64,000 bases of DNA from an uncultured Shimia sp. (GCF_947493595.1 NZ_CANLRL010000001.1:558001-622000); one strand, 5' to 3'. Positions 17,248 through 25,566 are shown, counted from the stretch's first letter. Numbers and translations are program-made. Notes: generated by a model not told the origin, from the letters alone.

Positions 17248-17607
17248 GTGCCCCATCCCTCCAAAATCGCCACCTGTTGTTACTGCGGCGCGCGGGCCGC
17301 GCTTGTGCTCGCTGGGGACACCCGCCACGAGCTCGCCTGCAGCAGCTGCGGCGCCCCTTTGCACAATCTTAAACAAATGCCCGTGCCGGCGCCGGGTAAA
17401 GAACCGGCGCATTTCTCTCATCCGATCCGCACGCCAAAATCCAAGGGGAAGCATGCTCATAAATCGGAGAAACGCGCTGCACATCCCAAGAAAACTTGGC
17501 ACGACGCGCCTTACCAGAAAAAGAAAAAGCCCAAGAAGAAACGCGGCAAATGGGCCAAAGACCTGTTTGAAGATGTGTTTGATGTGATCGAAGATATCTT
17601 TGATTGA
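17248..17607 (+). CDS. zinc-ribbon protein with basic linker and acidic tail, unknown function
   Basis: 119 residues from a GTG start at 17248 with GAGGAG 5 bases upstream. Cysteines C10/C13 (CCYC) and C31/C34 (CSSC) make a rubredoxin-like or zinc-ribbon knuckle pair. Residues about 60-105 are strongly basic (KSKGKHAHKSEKRA, KKKKPKKKRGKW) and the last 15 are acidic and hydrophobic (DLFEDVFDVIEDIFD). The charge pattern suggests nucleic-acid or ribosome binding with an amphipathic end helix. This is inference only and I do not recognise a named family. The following terminator-like hairpin lies about 147 bases downstream. Confidence 0.7.
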   Translation: MPHPSKIATCCYCGARAALVLAGDTRHELACSSCGAPLHNLKQMPVPAPGKEPAHFSHPIRTPKSKGKHAHKSEKRAAHPKKTWHDAPYQKKKKPKKKRGKWAKDLFEDVFDVIEDIFD

Positions 17608-17659
17608 GCGGAAATCTGCCCAAGTTGTTAACCACTTGTTCATGAGAATCTCGCACGCT

Positions 17660-17785
17660 CTTTACATCCAATTCTGCGAACATACGTAGTGATGTAAGAG
17701 ACACGGCCTACGGAGCTTCCGTGTTTCCCTTCACTGTCCCTCGTTCCGAACCTGCGCCCAAGTTTCACCTTGGGCGCTTTTTTTT
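17660..17785 (+). ncRNA. candidate small RNA ending in a strong terminator
   Basis: The stretch between the zinc-ribbon gene and the CoA-binding gene has no ORF. It holds a possible promoter (TTTACA, then TACGTA about 16 bases later), a stem ACACGG/CCGTGT (about 17701-17724), a C/T-rich single-stranded section (CCCTTCACTGTCCCTCG) and a perfect intrinsic terminator. This is the layout of a trans-acting small RNA, but it could also be the 3' UTR of the zinc-ribbon transcript. The 5' boundary is a guess. Confidence 0.35.
17754..17785 (+). terminator. strong intrinsic terminator
   Basis: GCGCCCAAG-TTTCAC-CTTGGGCGC, a perfect 9-bp stem, is followed by eight T. It ends either the zinc-ribbon mRNA or a separate small RNA. 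Confidence 0.85.
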
Positions 17786-17846
17786 GCCTTTTGTTCCCTG
17801 TGGGCTGCGCTACGGTGCGGCCACCACTTGCTGACCGAGGCCGACC

Positions 17847-18314
17847 ATGACTGACACCGACGTTTTTCTGCGCGACATCCTAAAGCGTACCAAGACCATT
17901 GCCGTGGTGGGCGTGTCGATGAACCCGGTCCGGCCGAGCTACTACGTGGCGCGGTACCTGTCCTTGAAAGGGTACAGGGTCATTCCAGTAAACCCCGGTC
18001 ATGCAGGCAAGGAGCTCTTTGGTGCAACCATCCAGTCCAGTTTGAGCGCCATTAAGGAACCGGTCGATATGGTCGATGTCTTCCGTCGCTCAGAGGCCGT
18101 GCCGCCAATCGTGGACGAGGCGCTGGTGCAGTTTCCGAACCTACAGACCATCTGGATGCAAATTGGCGTTGAACATGCGGAGGCGGCAGCGATGGCTGAG
18201 GCGCGTGGCGTCGACGTGGTGCAAAACCGCTGTCCCAAGATCGAGTTTCAGCGCCTGTTTGGCGAGCTGCGCATGGGCGGTTTTAACACCGGTGTGATCT
18301 CGTCCAAGCTTTAG
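17847..18314 (+). CDS. CoA-binding domain protein (YccU-like)
   Basis: 155 residues forming a single Rossmann-type CoA-binding domain as in succinyl-CoA synthetase alpha, without a ligase partner. Visible marks: KTIAVVGVSMNPVRPSYYVARYL (glycine-poor P-loop of this family), GYRVIPVNPGHAGKELFG, and VDMVDVFRRSEAVPPIVDEAL. Near the C-terminus, NRCPKIEFQRL places a Cys where many family members have one. The physiological role of YccU proteins is not settled. Its stop overlaps the convergent histidine kinase gene's stop by 4 bases. Confidence 0.85.
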   Translation: MTDTDVFLRDILKRTKTIAVVGVSMNPVRPSYYVARYLSLKGYRVIPVNPGHAGKELFGATIQSSLSAIKEPVDMVDVFRRSEAVPPIVDEALVQFPNLQTIWMQIGVEHAEAAAMAEARGVDVVQNRCPKIEFQRLFGELRMGGFNTGVISSKL

Positions 18315-20047
18315 GCCGCTGGCTGGTCCGCCTGAGACAGTTTCACCAATTCGCTCATCACTTTTGCCAGCTCATCTTTGCGGAACGGCTTGCCAAGGCA
18401 GGCATTCATTCCAGCCTTTAGATAGGCGTTGGTCTGTTCCGGCAAAATATTGGCGGAAAGCGCCACAATCGGCGTGTGTTGGTTCGGGCCGGGATGGGCC
18501 CGTAAGATTTCTGTGGCTTCGACGCCGTCCATATCCAGCAGTTGGATGTCCATCAGGATCAGGTCATAGCGTTTGGCGGCACAGTGCTGCAGGGCAGGGC
18601 GGCCGTCTTCGACTATATCGACATTCACGCCCATGCTTTCCAGAAAGCGGCGGACAATCATCTGATTGGTGCGGTTGTCTTCCACCACCAAGGCGTCAAC
18701 CCCGTCAAAGCTCTGCACCGTGGACACAACGGCTTTGGGGGCGCTGTCTTTGGGGGGGGGCTCTGCAGGCACCAGGGGGACGGTGAACCAGAAGGTGCTG
18801 CCTTTGAACGGCGCGCTGTCGACGCCAATTTGCCCTTCCATCAACTCAACCAGCTCTTTGGAGATCGACAGACCCAATCCCGTACCACCGTATCGGCGGT
18901 TGGTGGCGGAGCTGGCTTGCTCAAACTTGTTGAACACCCGTACCTGGGCTTCGTTGGTCAGGCCGATGCCTTTGTCCGCAATCGCGACATACAACATCTG
19001 CTCTTGTACCGACATGCTGACGGTGACGGTGCCGTCCTGCGAAAACTTGATGGCGTTGCCAACGAGGTTGGTGACCACCTGATTGAGCCGGGTTGGATCG
19101 GACGCAATCCATGCCGGCACGTCCGCGGCGACTTCGATGTCCAAAGTGAGCCCTTTGGCTTTGGCGGCGCCGGATTGCGCTGCGGAAATGCCGGTCAAAA
19201 ACTCCCGTGTGGAAAACGGAATGCTCTCGATGGTGACCCCATGGGCGGCGATCTTGGAATAATCCAGCACATCGTTGATCAGCACCATCAAGCTGCGCCC
19301 GGAACTGCGTCCGGTGGCCACCAGAGATTTTTGATCCTCGGTCAGATCGGTCTCATCCAGCAATTGAAGAATGCCGGATAACCCATTGAGAGGTGTGCGA
19401 ATTTCGTGACTCATCTTGGCTAGAAATTCACTTTTTTCCCGATCCGCACGTTGCGCCTCATCTCGCAGTTCAATCAAGTGCAGCTCTTTGCGCTCAATTT
19501 CGTTGTGAAACAGGGTCAGCCCCGTCATTAGGGTCACGGCCACCGCCGCCACCACAATCAGAGACCCAAACGGCAAGTGGTCCTGCCAGATCGCCGCGAC
19601 AATCAAATTTAGACTGATCACCGCCGTTGCCACCCACGCAGCTCTCTTGCCAACAAGCAACAGCGCAAGCACCGGTGGCCCGATCAGGAAAATCTCCTGC
19701 CGCCATTGGTAATTTGTGTCAAAAGCCATCTGAATATTTGTGTGAAACAGATACAGGCTAATGAGTGCCATTGTCGCTTGCACTTTGCTTTGTGTACGGT
19801 GCCAGATGAGAGGCACAAAGAAATAGGCAAGCACACACAGCAGAGAGGCGGCAGCGACAGTGGGTGAAAACTGCGTATCTGTGCTCAGGATATGGGCATT
19901 ATGTAAGGCGGCCACCGTGCCAATAAGGCCAGAAAACCCGCACAAGAGCTTTGCGCGCGTTTCCTCAAAGCTGTGGTCTTGTTCCTGTTGCGGCCAGAAG
20001 TAGTCCTGTAGCCGTGCAAGAACCCTAAGTGGCGGTTTGCTGTTCAT
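18311..20047 (-). CDS. membrane hybrid histidine kinase/response regulator
   Basis: 578 residues. About six hydrophobic helices occupy residues 35-180 with no recognisable periplasmic sensor domain. The HisKA phosphoacceptor is H214 in FLAKMSHEIRTPLNG. The ATPase domain has the N box NLVGNAIKFS (about 327-336), DKGIGL and GGTGLGLSI. A C-terminal receiver domain spans about 450-570 with D500 (DLILMDIQ) as phosphoacceptor and K553 (LGKPF). Such hybrids pass phosphate on through a separate Hpt protein, and neither an Hpt nor a DNA-binding partner is encoded nearby. The signal is unknown. It is transcribed alone. Confidence 0.92.
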   Translation of the reverse strand: MNSKPPLRVLARLQDYFWPQQEQDHSFEETRAKLLCGFSGLIGTVAALHNAHILSTDTQFSPTVAAASLLCVLAYFFVPLIWHRTQSKVQATMALISLYLFHTNIQMAFDTNYQWRQEIFLIGPPVLALLLVGKRAAWVATAVISLNLIVAAIWQDHLPFGSLIVVAAVAVTLMTGLTLFHNEIERKELHLIELRDEAQRADREKSEFLAKMSHEIRTPLNGLSGILQLLDETDLTEDQKSLVATGRSSGRSLMVLINDVLDYSKIAAHGVTIESIPFSTREFLTGISAAQSGAAKAKGLTLDIEVAADVPAWIASDPTRLNQVVTNLVGNAIKFSQDGTVTVSMSVQEQMLYVAIADKGIGLTNEAQVRVFNKFEQASSATNRRYGGTGLGLSISKELVELMEGQIGVDSAPFKGSTFWFTVPLVPAEPPPKDSAPKAVVSTVQSFDGVDALVVEDNRTNQMIVRRFLESMGVNVDIVEDGRPALQHCAAKRYDLILMDIQLLDMDGVEATEILRAHPGPNQHTPIVALSANILPEQTNAYLKAGMNACLGKPFRKDELAKVMSELVKLSQADQPAA

Positions 20048-20156
20048 GACATGTTTGGTCTTATTTCCTCGCCACTAGTCATGCCGTTCCAAGTCTTAAA
20101 TTTACCTGAAATCCAGACGCCGCTTGCCGTGGTTTCGTTAAGAAATAGGGGCATTT

Positions 20157-20693
20157 TTAACGGTTCCGGCCGGCTTGCACGATATGGCGCTCCTCCCAGT
20201 TGTATCGGCTGTCTTCTAGTACCGGCGACCAGAACAAATACCCACCATAGCGCCATGGGTCCAAAACAATGCCTTCGCGCATTTTGCCGCCCTTGGCGCT
20301 CATCACCACTGTGCTGTGTTCAATCAGGATGGTGTCATGGTTGGCGATGGCGCGGTGCATGTCCAGCGTTTGAAACCCTTCTTGGCGCAGGCGGGTTTGC
20401 AAGTCGTCCGCCCAGTGCCAGCACAGCCCGCGCGGGCGCAGGCCTTGATTGACCTTGGCGTTGTGCATCAGGGCGCTGTCAGTGACGTTGTAGTCCTGTC
20501 GCAAGACCAGCGAGTAAGTGTAAGCAATCTCCGCAGCCCGCGCCGCCTCAGCTGGGTCCACAACAGGATCAAGCGAGATCAACGCTTGCGTGAGGCCTGC
20601 AATGTCTGCTGGCGCTTGTTTCTGCGGCGCGCCACAGGCCACCAAAACCACTGCCGCCAAAAGCGCCAGTCCCACCCGTAATCTTGCTATCAT
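20157..20693 (-). CDS. lipoprotein with transglutaminase-like Cys/His/Asp arrangement
   Basis: 178 residues. The N-terminus MIARLRVGLALLAAVVLVAC ends in a lipobox (LVAC, Cys20), so it is a membrane-anchored lipoprotein facing the periplasm. The mature part shows RGLCWHWADDLQTRL, then HRAIANHDTILIEHS, then GIVLDPWRYGG. The order Cys-x-x-aromatic helix, His strand, Asp strand is what transglutaminase/papain-like domains use for their triad. I infer a hydrolase or cross-linking fold but did not see a full family signature. It lies between the kinase gene and hisE, on the same strand as both. Confidence 0.6.
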   Translation of the reverse strand: MIARLRVGLALLAAVVLVACGAPQKQAPADIAGLTQALISLDPVVDPAEAARAAEIAYTYSLVLRQDYNVTDSALMHNAKVNQGLRPRGLCWHWADDLQTRLRQEGFQTLDMHRAIANHDTILIEHSTVVMSAKGGKMREGIVLDPWRYGGYLFWSPVLEDSRYNWEERHIVQAGRNR

Positions 20694-20759
20694 CTGCTCG
20701 CTGCCCCTTGGACTTTTGCGCGACTATAATCGTCGCCGCGCAAATGCCCAAGCGTTTGC

Positions 20760-21077
20760 TTAACCTTTGGGGCGCGCGGCTTTCTCGGCCACGCCGCTGA
20801 TGCCTTGACGCCGCGCCAGCTCCGCCAGCACATCGTCCAGCGCCACATCGCGCGCTTCCAGCATCACCAGCAGGTGATAAAGCACGTCCGCCGCCTCATA
20901 GGTCAGCTTCTCGCGGTCGCCTTTCACGGCTTCAATCACCGCTTCAATGGCTTCCTCGCCAAATTTCTCGGCGCATTTCTCCGGCCCTTTGGCCAGAAGC
21001 TTGGCGGTCCAGCTGCTTTCCGGGTCCGCTTTGGCGCGCTCAGCAATGGTAGCGGCAAGCTCGTTTAGAACACTCAT
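20760..21077 (-). CDS. hisE: phosphoribosyl-ATP pyrophosphatase
   Basis: Second step of histidine synthesis: hydrolyses phosphoribosyl-ATP to phosphoribosyl-AMP. 105 residues, the usual size for stand-alone HisE. The all-alpha MazG-like fold is marked by [18 protein letters not shown] (the EExxE metal-binding helix) and [19 protein letters not shown] (ExxD helix). Its start overlaps the hisF stop by 4 bases (ATGA), so the two are translationally coupled. hisI (the cyclohydrolase step) is not in the window. Confidence 0.95.
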   Translation of the reverse strand: MSVLNELAATIAERAKADPESSWTAKLLAKGPEKCAEKFGEEAIEAVIEAVKGDREKLTYEAADVLYHLLVMLEARDVALDDVLAELARRQGISGVAEKAARPKG

Positions 21078-21871
21078 GTCAGCCTCATCGGAATGCCGGC
21101 GTCGTGCATGTGTTGCTTGGCTTCCTGCACAGTAAATTCGCCAAAGTGAAAGATCGACGCTGCCAACACCGCACTTGCGCCACCTTCGGTCACGCCCTCA
21201 ACCAAGTGGTCGAGGGTGCCGACACCGCCGGAGGCAATCACCGGCACGTTCACCGCGTCACTGATGGCTTTGGTCAGCGGCAGGTTAAAGCCCGCCTTGG
21301 TGCCGTCGCGATCCATCGAGGTCAGCAGGATTTCTCCTGCGCCCTTGGCCACCACCAGCTTGGCAAACTCCACCGCATCAATGGGATTGCCATCTTTGTC
21401 CAAAGCTTCTTTGCGCCCACCATGGGTGAAAATGCCCCATTTGTTGGGCACGCCGTTTTCATCATGGCCAATGGTCTTGGCGTCAATTGCACAGACGATG
21501 CATTGGCTGCCAAATTGAGCGGCGGCTTCGGCAATCACATCCGGGTTGGCCACGGCAGCAGAGTTGAAGCTCACTTTGTCGGCACCCGCCAGCAACAGTT
21601 TGCGCACATCGGCAACCGTGCGCACACCACCGCCCACCGTGAGGGGCACAAAACACTGTTCCGCGGTACGCTGCACCATATCGATCATCACGCCGCGGTT
21701 GTCATGGGTGGCATGAATGTCCAGAAAACAAATCTCATCTGCGCCAGCGGCATCATAGGCACGCGCCGCCTCAACAGGGTCACCTGCATCGCGCAAGCCA
21801 ACAAAATTCACACCTTTGACCACACGGCCATCAGCGACATCCAGACAGGGAATGATACGGGTCTTCAGCAT
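21074..21871 (-). CDS. hisF: imidazole glycerol phosphate synthase, cyclase subunit
   Basis: 265-residue TIM barrel that, with HisH, makes IGP and AICAR from PRFAR and ammonia. Catalytic aspartates are D11 (RIIPCLDV) and D130 (VCAIDAK). The phosphate-binding loops are VGGGVRTV and [10 protein letters not shown]. The insert between barrel strands ([19 protein letters not shown]) is normal for HisF. It is coupled to hisE downstream. Its partner hisH lies 3.7 kb away behind unrelated genes. Confidence 0.97.
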   Translation of the reverse strand: MLKTRIIPCLDVADGRVVKGVNFVGLRDAGDPVEAARAYDAAGADEICFLDIHATHDNRGVMIDMVQRTAEQCFVPLTVGGGVRTVADVRKLLLAGADKVSFNSAAVANPDVIAEAAAQFGSQCIVCAIDAKTIGHDENGVPNKWGIFTHGGRKEALDKDGNPIDAVEFAKLVVAKGAGEILLTSMDRDGTKAGFNLPLTKAISDAVNVPVIASGGVGTLDHLVEGVTEGGASAVLAASIFHFGEFTVQEAKQHMHDAGIPMRLT

Positions 21872-21947
21872 ATCGGAGCTTTCTCAAAGCGTTGCGCCCC
21901 TCCTTAGCGTGGCAGGGCGCAACGTGCAATCTGCTCAGCTGTTTGGT

Positions 21948-22415
21948 TTAGGTCGCCCGTGCCACCCGCACCAAGGAATCCCGCGCGATCAGGATGTGAA
22001 ACGGCATGATGGTGGCCAGATACATCCGCCCAAACAAGTTGTTGCGATGCACCCAAGTGGCGACAAACACTTTGCCGCCTTCAGACAGCACCGACACCCG
22101 AAAATTCAGGTGGCTGTCGTCAAATCCCGCAATGACCTCAGTGTCGCTTTCGCTCTCCACCGGGAAAATGCCCACACAGTCCTGATCTGTCGGTGCCTCA
22201 GTGCGCAGCCCAAAAGGTTTCACCAAAACGGTGCGCAGATTGGCCAGCATCTGGGCCCAACCGGGAAAGTTGGTGACAATTTCCGCAGCCTGGCGCGGCG
22301 GCATGTCACTGTCGATACTGTAGCAATCCAAAAAGTCGCCCGGCGCAAAACGGGCATGCAATTTGCTGTTTTTCGGAAGTGGGGTGGCGGTGACATCAAA
22401 GAATGAAACGGACAT
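21948..22415 (-). CDS. DUF2867-family protein
   Basis: 155 residues starting at 22415 (MSVSFFDVTATPLPKNSKLH) with AGGAG 7 bases upstream. The longer frame to 22472 has no ribosome-binding site. Recognised by the overall pattern of this family: FAPGDFLDCYSI near the start, LVKPFGLRTE in the middle, and the C-terminal VHRNNLFGRMYLATIMPFHILIARDSL. No signal peptide, membrane span or catalytic motif is evident. The function of the family is unknown. It sits between hisF and the small membrane protein, within the minus-strand run starting at hisA. Confidence 0.65.
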   Translation of the reverse strand: MSVSFFDVTATPLPKNSKLHARFAPGDFLDCYSIDSDMPPRQAAEIVTNFPGWAQMLANLRTVLVKPFGLRTEAPTDQDCVGIFPVESESDTEVIAGFDDSHLNFRVSVLSEGGKVFVATWVHRNNLFGRMYLATIMPFHILIARDSLVRVARAT

Positions 22416-22484
22416 CTGCGTCTCCTGATTTGTTCGCGCACCCAAGCTGGGATACGCGAGCCAAACTTCCAAGGCGTCAGAAGG

Positions 22485-22796
22485 TCACGCCTTTGGCTGA
22501 GGCGCCGTGTGCTTGCGCCGTAAGTCCTTGCTCACCATGACAATCAGGGTCACCACGATCACAAAGCCAACGGGCATGGTCAGGATCACCAAACCCGCAT
22601 TGGAATAAGCCGCATTGAGCTGTGCGCCGATGTTTTCACCATTCACCACACAGCCGTCGGTGTGCATTGCCATGCCAAATGTGCAGCCATGCGTTTCGGC
22701 GGTCCGCTGCGCCCACCACACCAAATAGGCCGGCCACACACAGGCGGCCAGCACAAGTGTCAGGAAGGCATAGGCAATCTTGCGCCGCAGTCTCAC
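22485..22796 (-). CDS. small two-helix membrane protein
   Basis: 103 residues. Hydrophobic helices at about 7-27 ([21 protein letters not shown]) and 67-89 ([21 protein letters not shown]), joined by a loop with two cysteines ([18 protein letters not shown]) that could form a disulfide in the periplasm. The C-terminus is basic ([14 protein letters not shown]). The ATG overlaps the hisA stop by 4 bases, so it is translated with hisA. I know no histidine-related role for it and assign none. Confidence 0.7.
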   Translation of the reverse strand: MRLRRKIAYAFLTLVLAACVWPAYLVWWAQRTAETHGCTFGMAMHTDGCVVNGENIGAQLNAAYSNAGLVILTMPVGFVIVVTLIVMVSKDLRRKHTAPQPKA

Positions 22797-23515
22797 GCTT
22801 TGAGAACTTTCAACGCTTCACTCAGATCAATCGCGCCATCATACAGCGCCCGACCAGAAATCGCGCCGTTGAGCTCCGCGCCGCAATTCTTCAGCGCTTT
22901 CAAATCCTCAACAGAGCTCACGCCACCGCTGGCGATCACAGGGATCGACACAGCTTTAGCCAGCGCCGCAGTGGCTTCGACGTTTGGACCCTTCATGGCG
23001 CCATCGCGCAGGATGTCGGTGTAGATGATCGCGCAGACGCCATCGTCCTCAAACGACTTTGCTAGGTCGATCACGTCCACATCGGTTTCTTCGGCCCAGC
23101 CCTTGGTCGCCACTTTGCCGTTGCGGGCATCAATGCCCACAGCCACTTTGCCTGGAAATTCTTTGGCCGCTTCACGCACCAGATCGGGGTTTTCCACCGC
23201 CACGGTGCCAAGGATCACGCGCGACAGGCCTTTGCCAATCCAGCGCTCAATCGTGGCCATATCGCGAATGCCGCCACCCAATTGAGCTGGCACGTTGGTT
23301 TGCTTGAGGATTTCTTCAACCGGTGTGGCGTTGATTGGAATCCCCGCAAACGCGCCATTCAGATCCACCAGATGCAACCATTCACAACCCGCTTCGACAA
23401 ACTCCAGGGCCTGCGCGGCGGGGTTCTCGTTGAACACAGTTTCCTTGTCCATGTCACCATGCAGCAGACGCACGGCATTGCCATCTTTCAGATCAATTGC
23501 GGGATAGAGGATCAT
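22793..23515 (-). CDS. hisA: ProFAR isomerase
   Basis: 240-residue TIM barrel catalysing the Amadori rearrangement of ProFAR to PRFAR in histidine synthesis. Catalytic D8 ([12 protein letters not shown]) and D129 (AVGIDARNG) are present, as are the phosphate loops QLGGGIRDM and [11 protein letters not shown]. The length and ends are normal. First gene of the run hisA, membrane protein, DUF2867, hisF, hisE. Confidence 0.97.
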   Translation of the reverse strand: MILYPAIDLKDGNAVRLLHGDMDKETVFNENPAAQALEFVEAGCEWLHLVDLNGAFAGIPINATPVEEILKQTNVPAQLGGGIRDMATIERWIGKGLSRVILGTVAVENPDLVREAAKEFPGKVAVGIDARNGKVATKGWAEETDVDVIDLAKSFEDDGVCAIIYTDILRDGAMKGPNVEATAALAKAVSIPVIASGGVSSVEDLKALKNCGAELNGAISGRALYDGAIDLSEALKVLKA

Positions 23516-23610
23516 GGGGCAGGGGCCTTCTTATCATGTCGCGCCGAAACCGGCTGTTAAGATTGGTTTTGCATGGTGTCGTCAAAATTGCAACGCGGCG
23601 AGACATCACT

Positions 23611-23629
23611 CCCTGACCCAAAGTCAGGG
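23611..23629. other. short hairpin in the hisA/DUF2147 divergent gap
   Basis: CCCTGAC-CCAAA-GTCAGGG, a perfect 7-bp stem without a T-run. It lies 57 bases before the DUF2147 start and may be a leader hairpin or protein site. Confidence 0.3.
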
Positions 23630-23685
23630 TTGATGCGACTCACAGCCTTGTCGCAGAGTTTGTGCAAATACTCGGGAGGAAAATG

Positions 23686-24078
23686 ATGAAAAAAACGCTA
23701 ATGGCTGCAGCCATGACGCTTGTTGGGGCCACAGCGGCCTTTGCAGACCCAATTTATGGCACCTGGAAGACGATTCCGGATGACAATGGCAACTACGGGC
23801 TGATCAACGTAGCGGCCTGCGGCAGCAAGATTTGCGGCACGCTGGCCAAATCGTTCAATCCGGATGGCAGCGAGCTCAACAGCCCTAACAACGGCCGCAA
23901 GATCATCTGGGACATGAATGCAGACGGCGGCGGCGCTTATAGCGGTGGCAAGGTCTACTCGCCCGACCGTGACAAAACCTACAAAGGCAAGCTGGTGCTG
24001 TCTGGCAATTCCTTGGCGGTGAGCGGCTGTGTGCTGGGCATCTGCCGCAGCGGTGGGTCCTGGACCCGCGTTAAGTAA
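23686..24078 (+). CDS. secreted DUF2147-family protein
   Basis: 130 residues. Two adjacent ATGs exist (23683, 23686). The second gives better spacing to GGAGGA and starts a signal peptide (MKKTLMAAAMTLVGATAAFADP). The mature protein has the DUF2147 pattern: PIYGTWKT, IRVAACGSKICGTLA-like segment (here INVAACGSKICGTLAK), GRKIIWDM, GGKVYSPDRDKTYKGKLVL and a closing CVLGICRSGGSWTRV. Two cysteine pairs are likely disulfides. Family function is unproven, and members are periplasmic beta-barrel-like proteins. An intrinsic terminator follows. Confidence 0.85.
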   Translation: MKKTLMAAAMTLVGATAAFADPIYGTWKTIPDDNGNYGLINVAACGSKICGTLAKSFNPDGSELNSPNNGRKIIWDMNADGGGAYSGGKVYSPDRDKTYKGKLVLSGNSLAVSGCVLGICRSGGSWTRVK

Positions 24079-24099
24079 CGCGCACATCCAGAATTGCAA

Positions 24100-24128
24100 A
24101 AAGGCGCGATTGTCCCGCGCCTTTTTTT
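24100..24128 (+). terminator. intrinsic terminator after the DUF2147 gene
   Basis: AAAGGCGCG-ATTGTCC-CGCGCCTTT stem followed by a T-run (seven T in total). The A-rich left side lets it serve the convergent peroxiredoxin gene as well. Confidence 0.85.
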
Positions 24129-24142
24129 GTTTAGATCTATGT

Positions 24143-24679
24143 TCACACCGCGCCAGTGTATTCGCCCCGCGCCGGGTAGTCATTTTTGATCGCAAAATCC
24201 AACGCCCCCAGAAGCTCGCTGAAATGCGGACGCACAAACGGCATGGTCTGCACCGAGCCATAATACAGGGATTGCTCAGGGCTCACCATAAACAGACCCG
24301 GCTCGCTGAACAGCGCAGGCTCTTCAATGCCAATCGAGGTTTTGCCACGCGAAGTGGAGATATACAGCCCCCAGTCCTTGGCCACTTCCAGCGGCAAATC
24401 ATAGGCAATCCGCAGGCCAGTAGCGCCAATTTTCTCGGCCATGTCCTTGGCGCGCTCTTCACCGTCGCTGCTCACCGCAACACAGGTCACGCCACGCTCA
24501 GCAAAGGCCGCAACCAGCTTTTCCAACTCTTTCAGGTAAGTGGCGCAGATCGGGCAGTGCAAACCGCGATAGAAACACACAACCGTGCCGCGCTCAGACC
24601 CTTCAGCGGACAGATCAAAGGTGCCGCCGCCCACAAGTGGCAGGGTCAGGTTGGGAGTTTTTTGACGGGGGATCAGCAT
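24143..24679 (-). CDS. peroxiredoxin-like (AhpC/TSA, redoxin) protein
   Basis: 178 residues with a thioredoxin fold. Active-site region FYRGLHCPICATYLKEL has C42 and C45. This CPxC arrangement and the Tyr-Arg before it mark the peroxiredoxin-like group close to bacterioferritin comigratory/AhpC proteins. Further on, VAVSSDGEERAKDMAEKIG and the strand GLYISTSRG..EEPALFSEPGLFMV are consistent. It probably reduces a peroxide or acts as a thiol oxidoreductase in the cytosol. It is divergent from an AraC regulator with 92 bases between starts, so that regulator probably controls it. Confidence 0.82.
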   Translation of the reverse strand: MLIPRQKTPNLTLPLVGGGTFDLSAEGSERGTVVCFYRGLHCPICATYLKELEKLVAAFAERGVTCVAVSSDGEERAKDMAEKIGATGLRIAYDLPLEVAKDWGLYISTSRGKTSIGIEEPALFSEPGLFMVSPEQSLYYGSVQTMPFVRPHFSELLGALDFAIKNDYPARGEYTGAV

Positions 24680-24771
24680 AGGATTGTCCTCTTGTTTGTG
24701 CTTTCTGGACTTATTGTCGGTTTTTGTGTCAAAAAAATCCGATTGATCGTGCCTAAAATCCGGAAATCCAA

Positions 24772-25497
24772 ATGGACCGCCTCACCACGCTTGTTGAAAA
24801 GTTTCACCTCACCGTGCATCCCGCCATGCTGGCGGAGGCCAATCTGATTGCCAAAGCGGGCGAGGATGGCACACCGGCGCGGGTGGTGTTTCTGGCCCGC
24901 GGCACTTGCACGACCTCTTGTGCCGGTGAGGTGCTCTTTGCCGCGCATGTGGATTGGATGGGGCTGACCAACCCGTTGATGGCGGCCCTGCCGGATGAAG
25001 TCCGCTATGACCTGAGCGGCGAGGAAGACAGCCGCGCCTTGGTGCGCTTGATGGCGGAGGAAACCACGGCCAACCGTTGCGGCGCGCAATCGGTGATCAA
25101 CCGTCTTGGTGAGGCGCTGATGGTGCGCTTGCTGCGCGATCAGATTTCCCAAGGCACCACAGATGTGGGCCTGCTGGCCGGGCTGGCTGACCCGCGCCTC
25201 AGCCGCGCGATCGTCGCCATGCATGATTTTCCGGGCCGTGTCTGGAGCAACGCGGACCTCGCGCAGGAGGCAGGTCTGTCCCTGTCACGTTTTGCCGAAC
25301 TCTTTGCCCAAACCGTGGGTGAAACTCCAATGGGCTACCTGCGCCGCTGGCGCCTCATTCTGGCGCATCAAGACATCACCCGCGGCGACCGTGTCGATGC
25401 GGTGGCCCGCCGTTATGCCTACACCAGTCCGGAAAGCTTCACCCGTGCCTTCCGCAAGGCCCATGGGGTCGCGCCTACAGCCCTGCGTGCGGCCTGA
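24772..25497 (+). CDS. AraC-family regulator with cupin-type N-terminal domain
   Basis: 241 residues. The N-terminal half (residues 1-110) looks like the cupin/AraC-binding domain (VVFLARGTCTTSCAGEVLFAA). The C-terminal about 100 residues hold two helix-turn-helix units: WSNADLAQEAGLSLSRFAELFAQTVGETPMGYLRRWRL and RRYAYTSPESFTRAFRKAHGVAPT, typical AraC blocks read here in two parts. It is divergent from the peroxiredoxin gene, in a gap containing TCGGTTTTT-GTGTC-AAAAAAATCCGA, an imperfect inverted repeat that could be its site. A cysteine pair (TCTTSC) in the sensor half might sense redox state. That is speculation. Confidence 0.85.
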   Translation: MDRLTTLVEKFHLTVHPAMLAEANLIAKAGEDGTPARVVFLARGTCTTSCAGEVLFAAHVDWMGLTNPLMAALPDEVRYDLSGEEDSRALVRLMAEETTANRCGAQSVINRLGEALMVRLLRDQISQGTTDVGLLAGLADPRLSRAIVAMHDFPGRVWSNADLAQEAGLSLSRFAELFAQTVGETPMGYLRRWRLILAHQDITRGDRVDAVARRYAYTSPESFTRAFRKAHGVAPTALRAA

Positions 25498-25498
25498 T

Positions 25499-25566
25499 CT
25501 TCATTTGACCAAAAATATCCCAGGGTGAATTGCGTATATGCGCAAGAGGGGCTGGCCCCTCTCACG
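25499..25566 (+). repeat. dispersed intergenic element, copy 3
   Basis: TTCATTTGACCAAAAATATC starts immediately after the AraC gene stop, same strand. It is followed by CAGGGTGAATT and an AGAGGGGC-TG-GCCCCTCT hairpin. It lies between the AraC gene and the convergent hisH gene. Confidence 0.7.
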
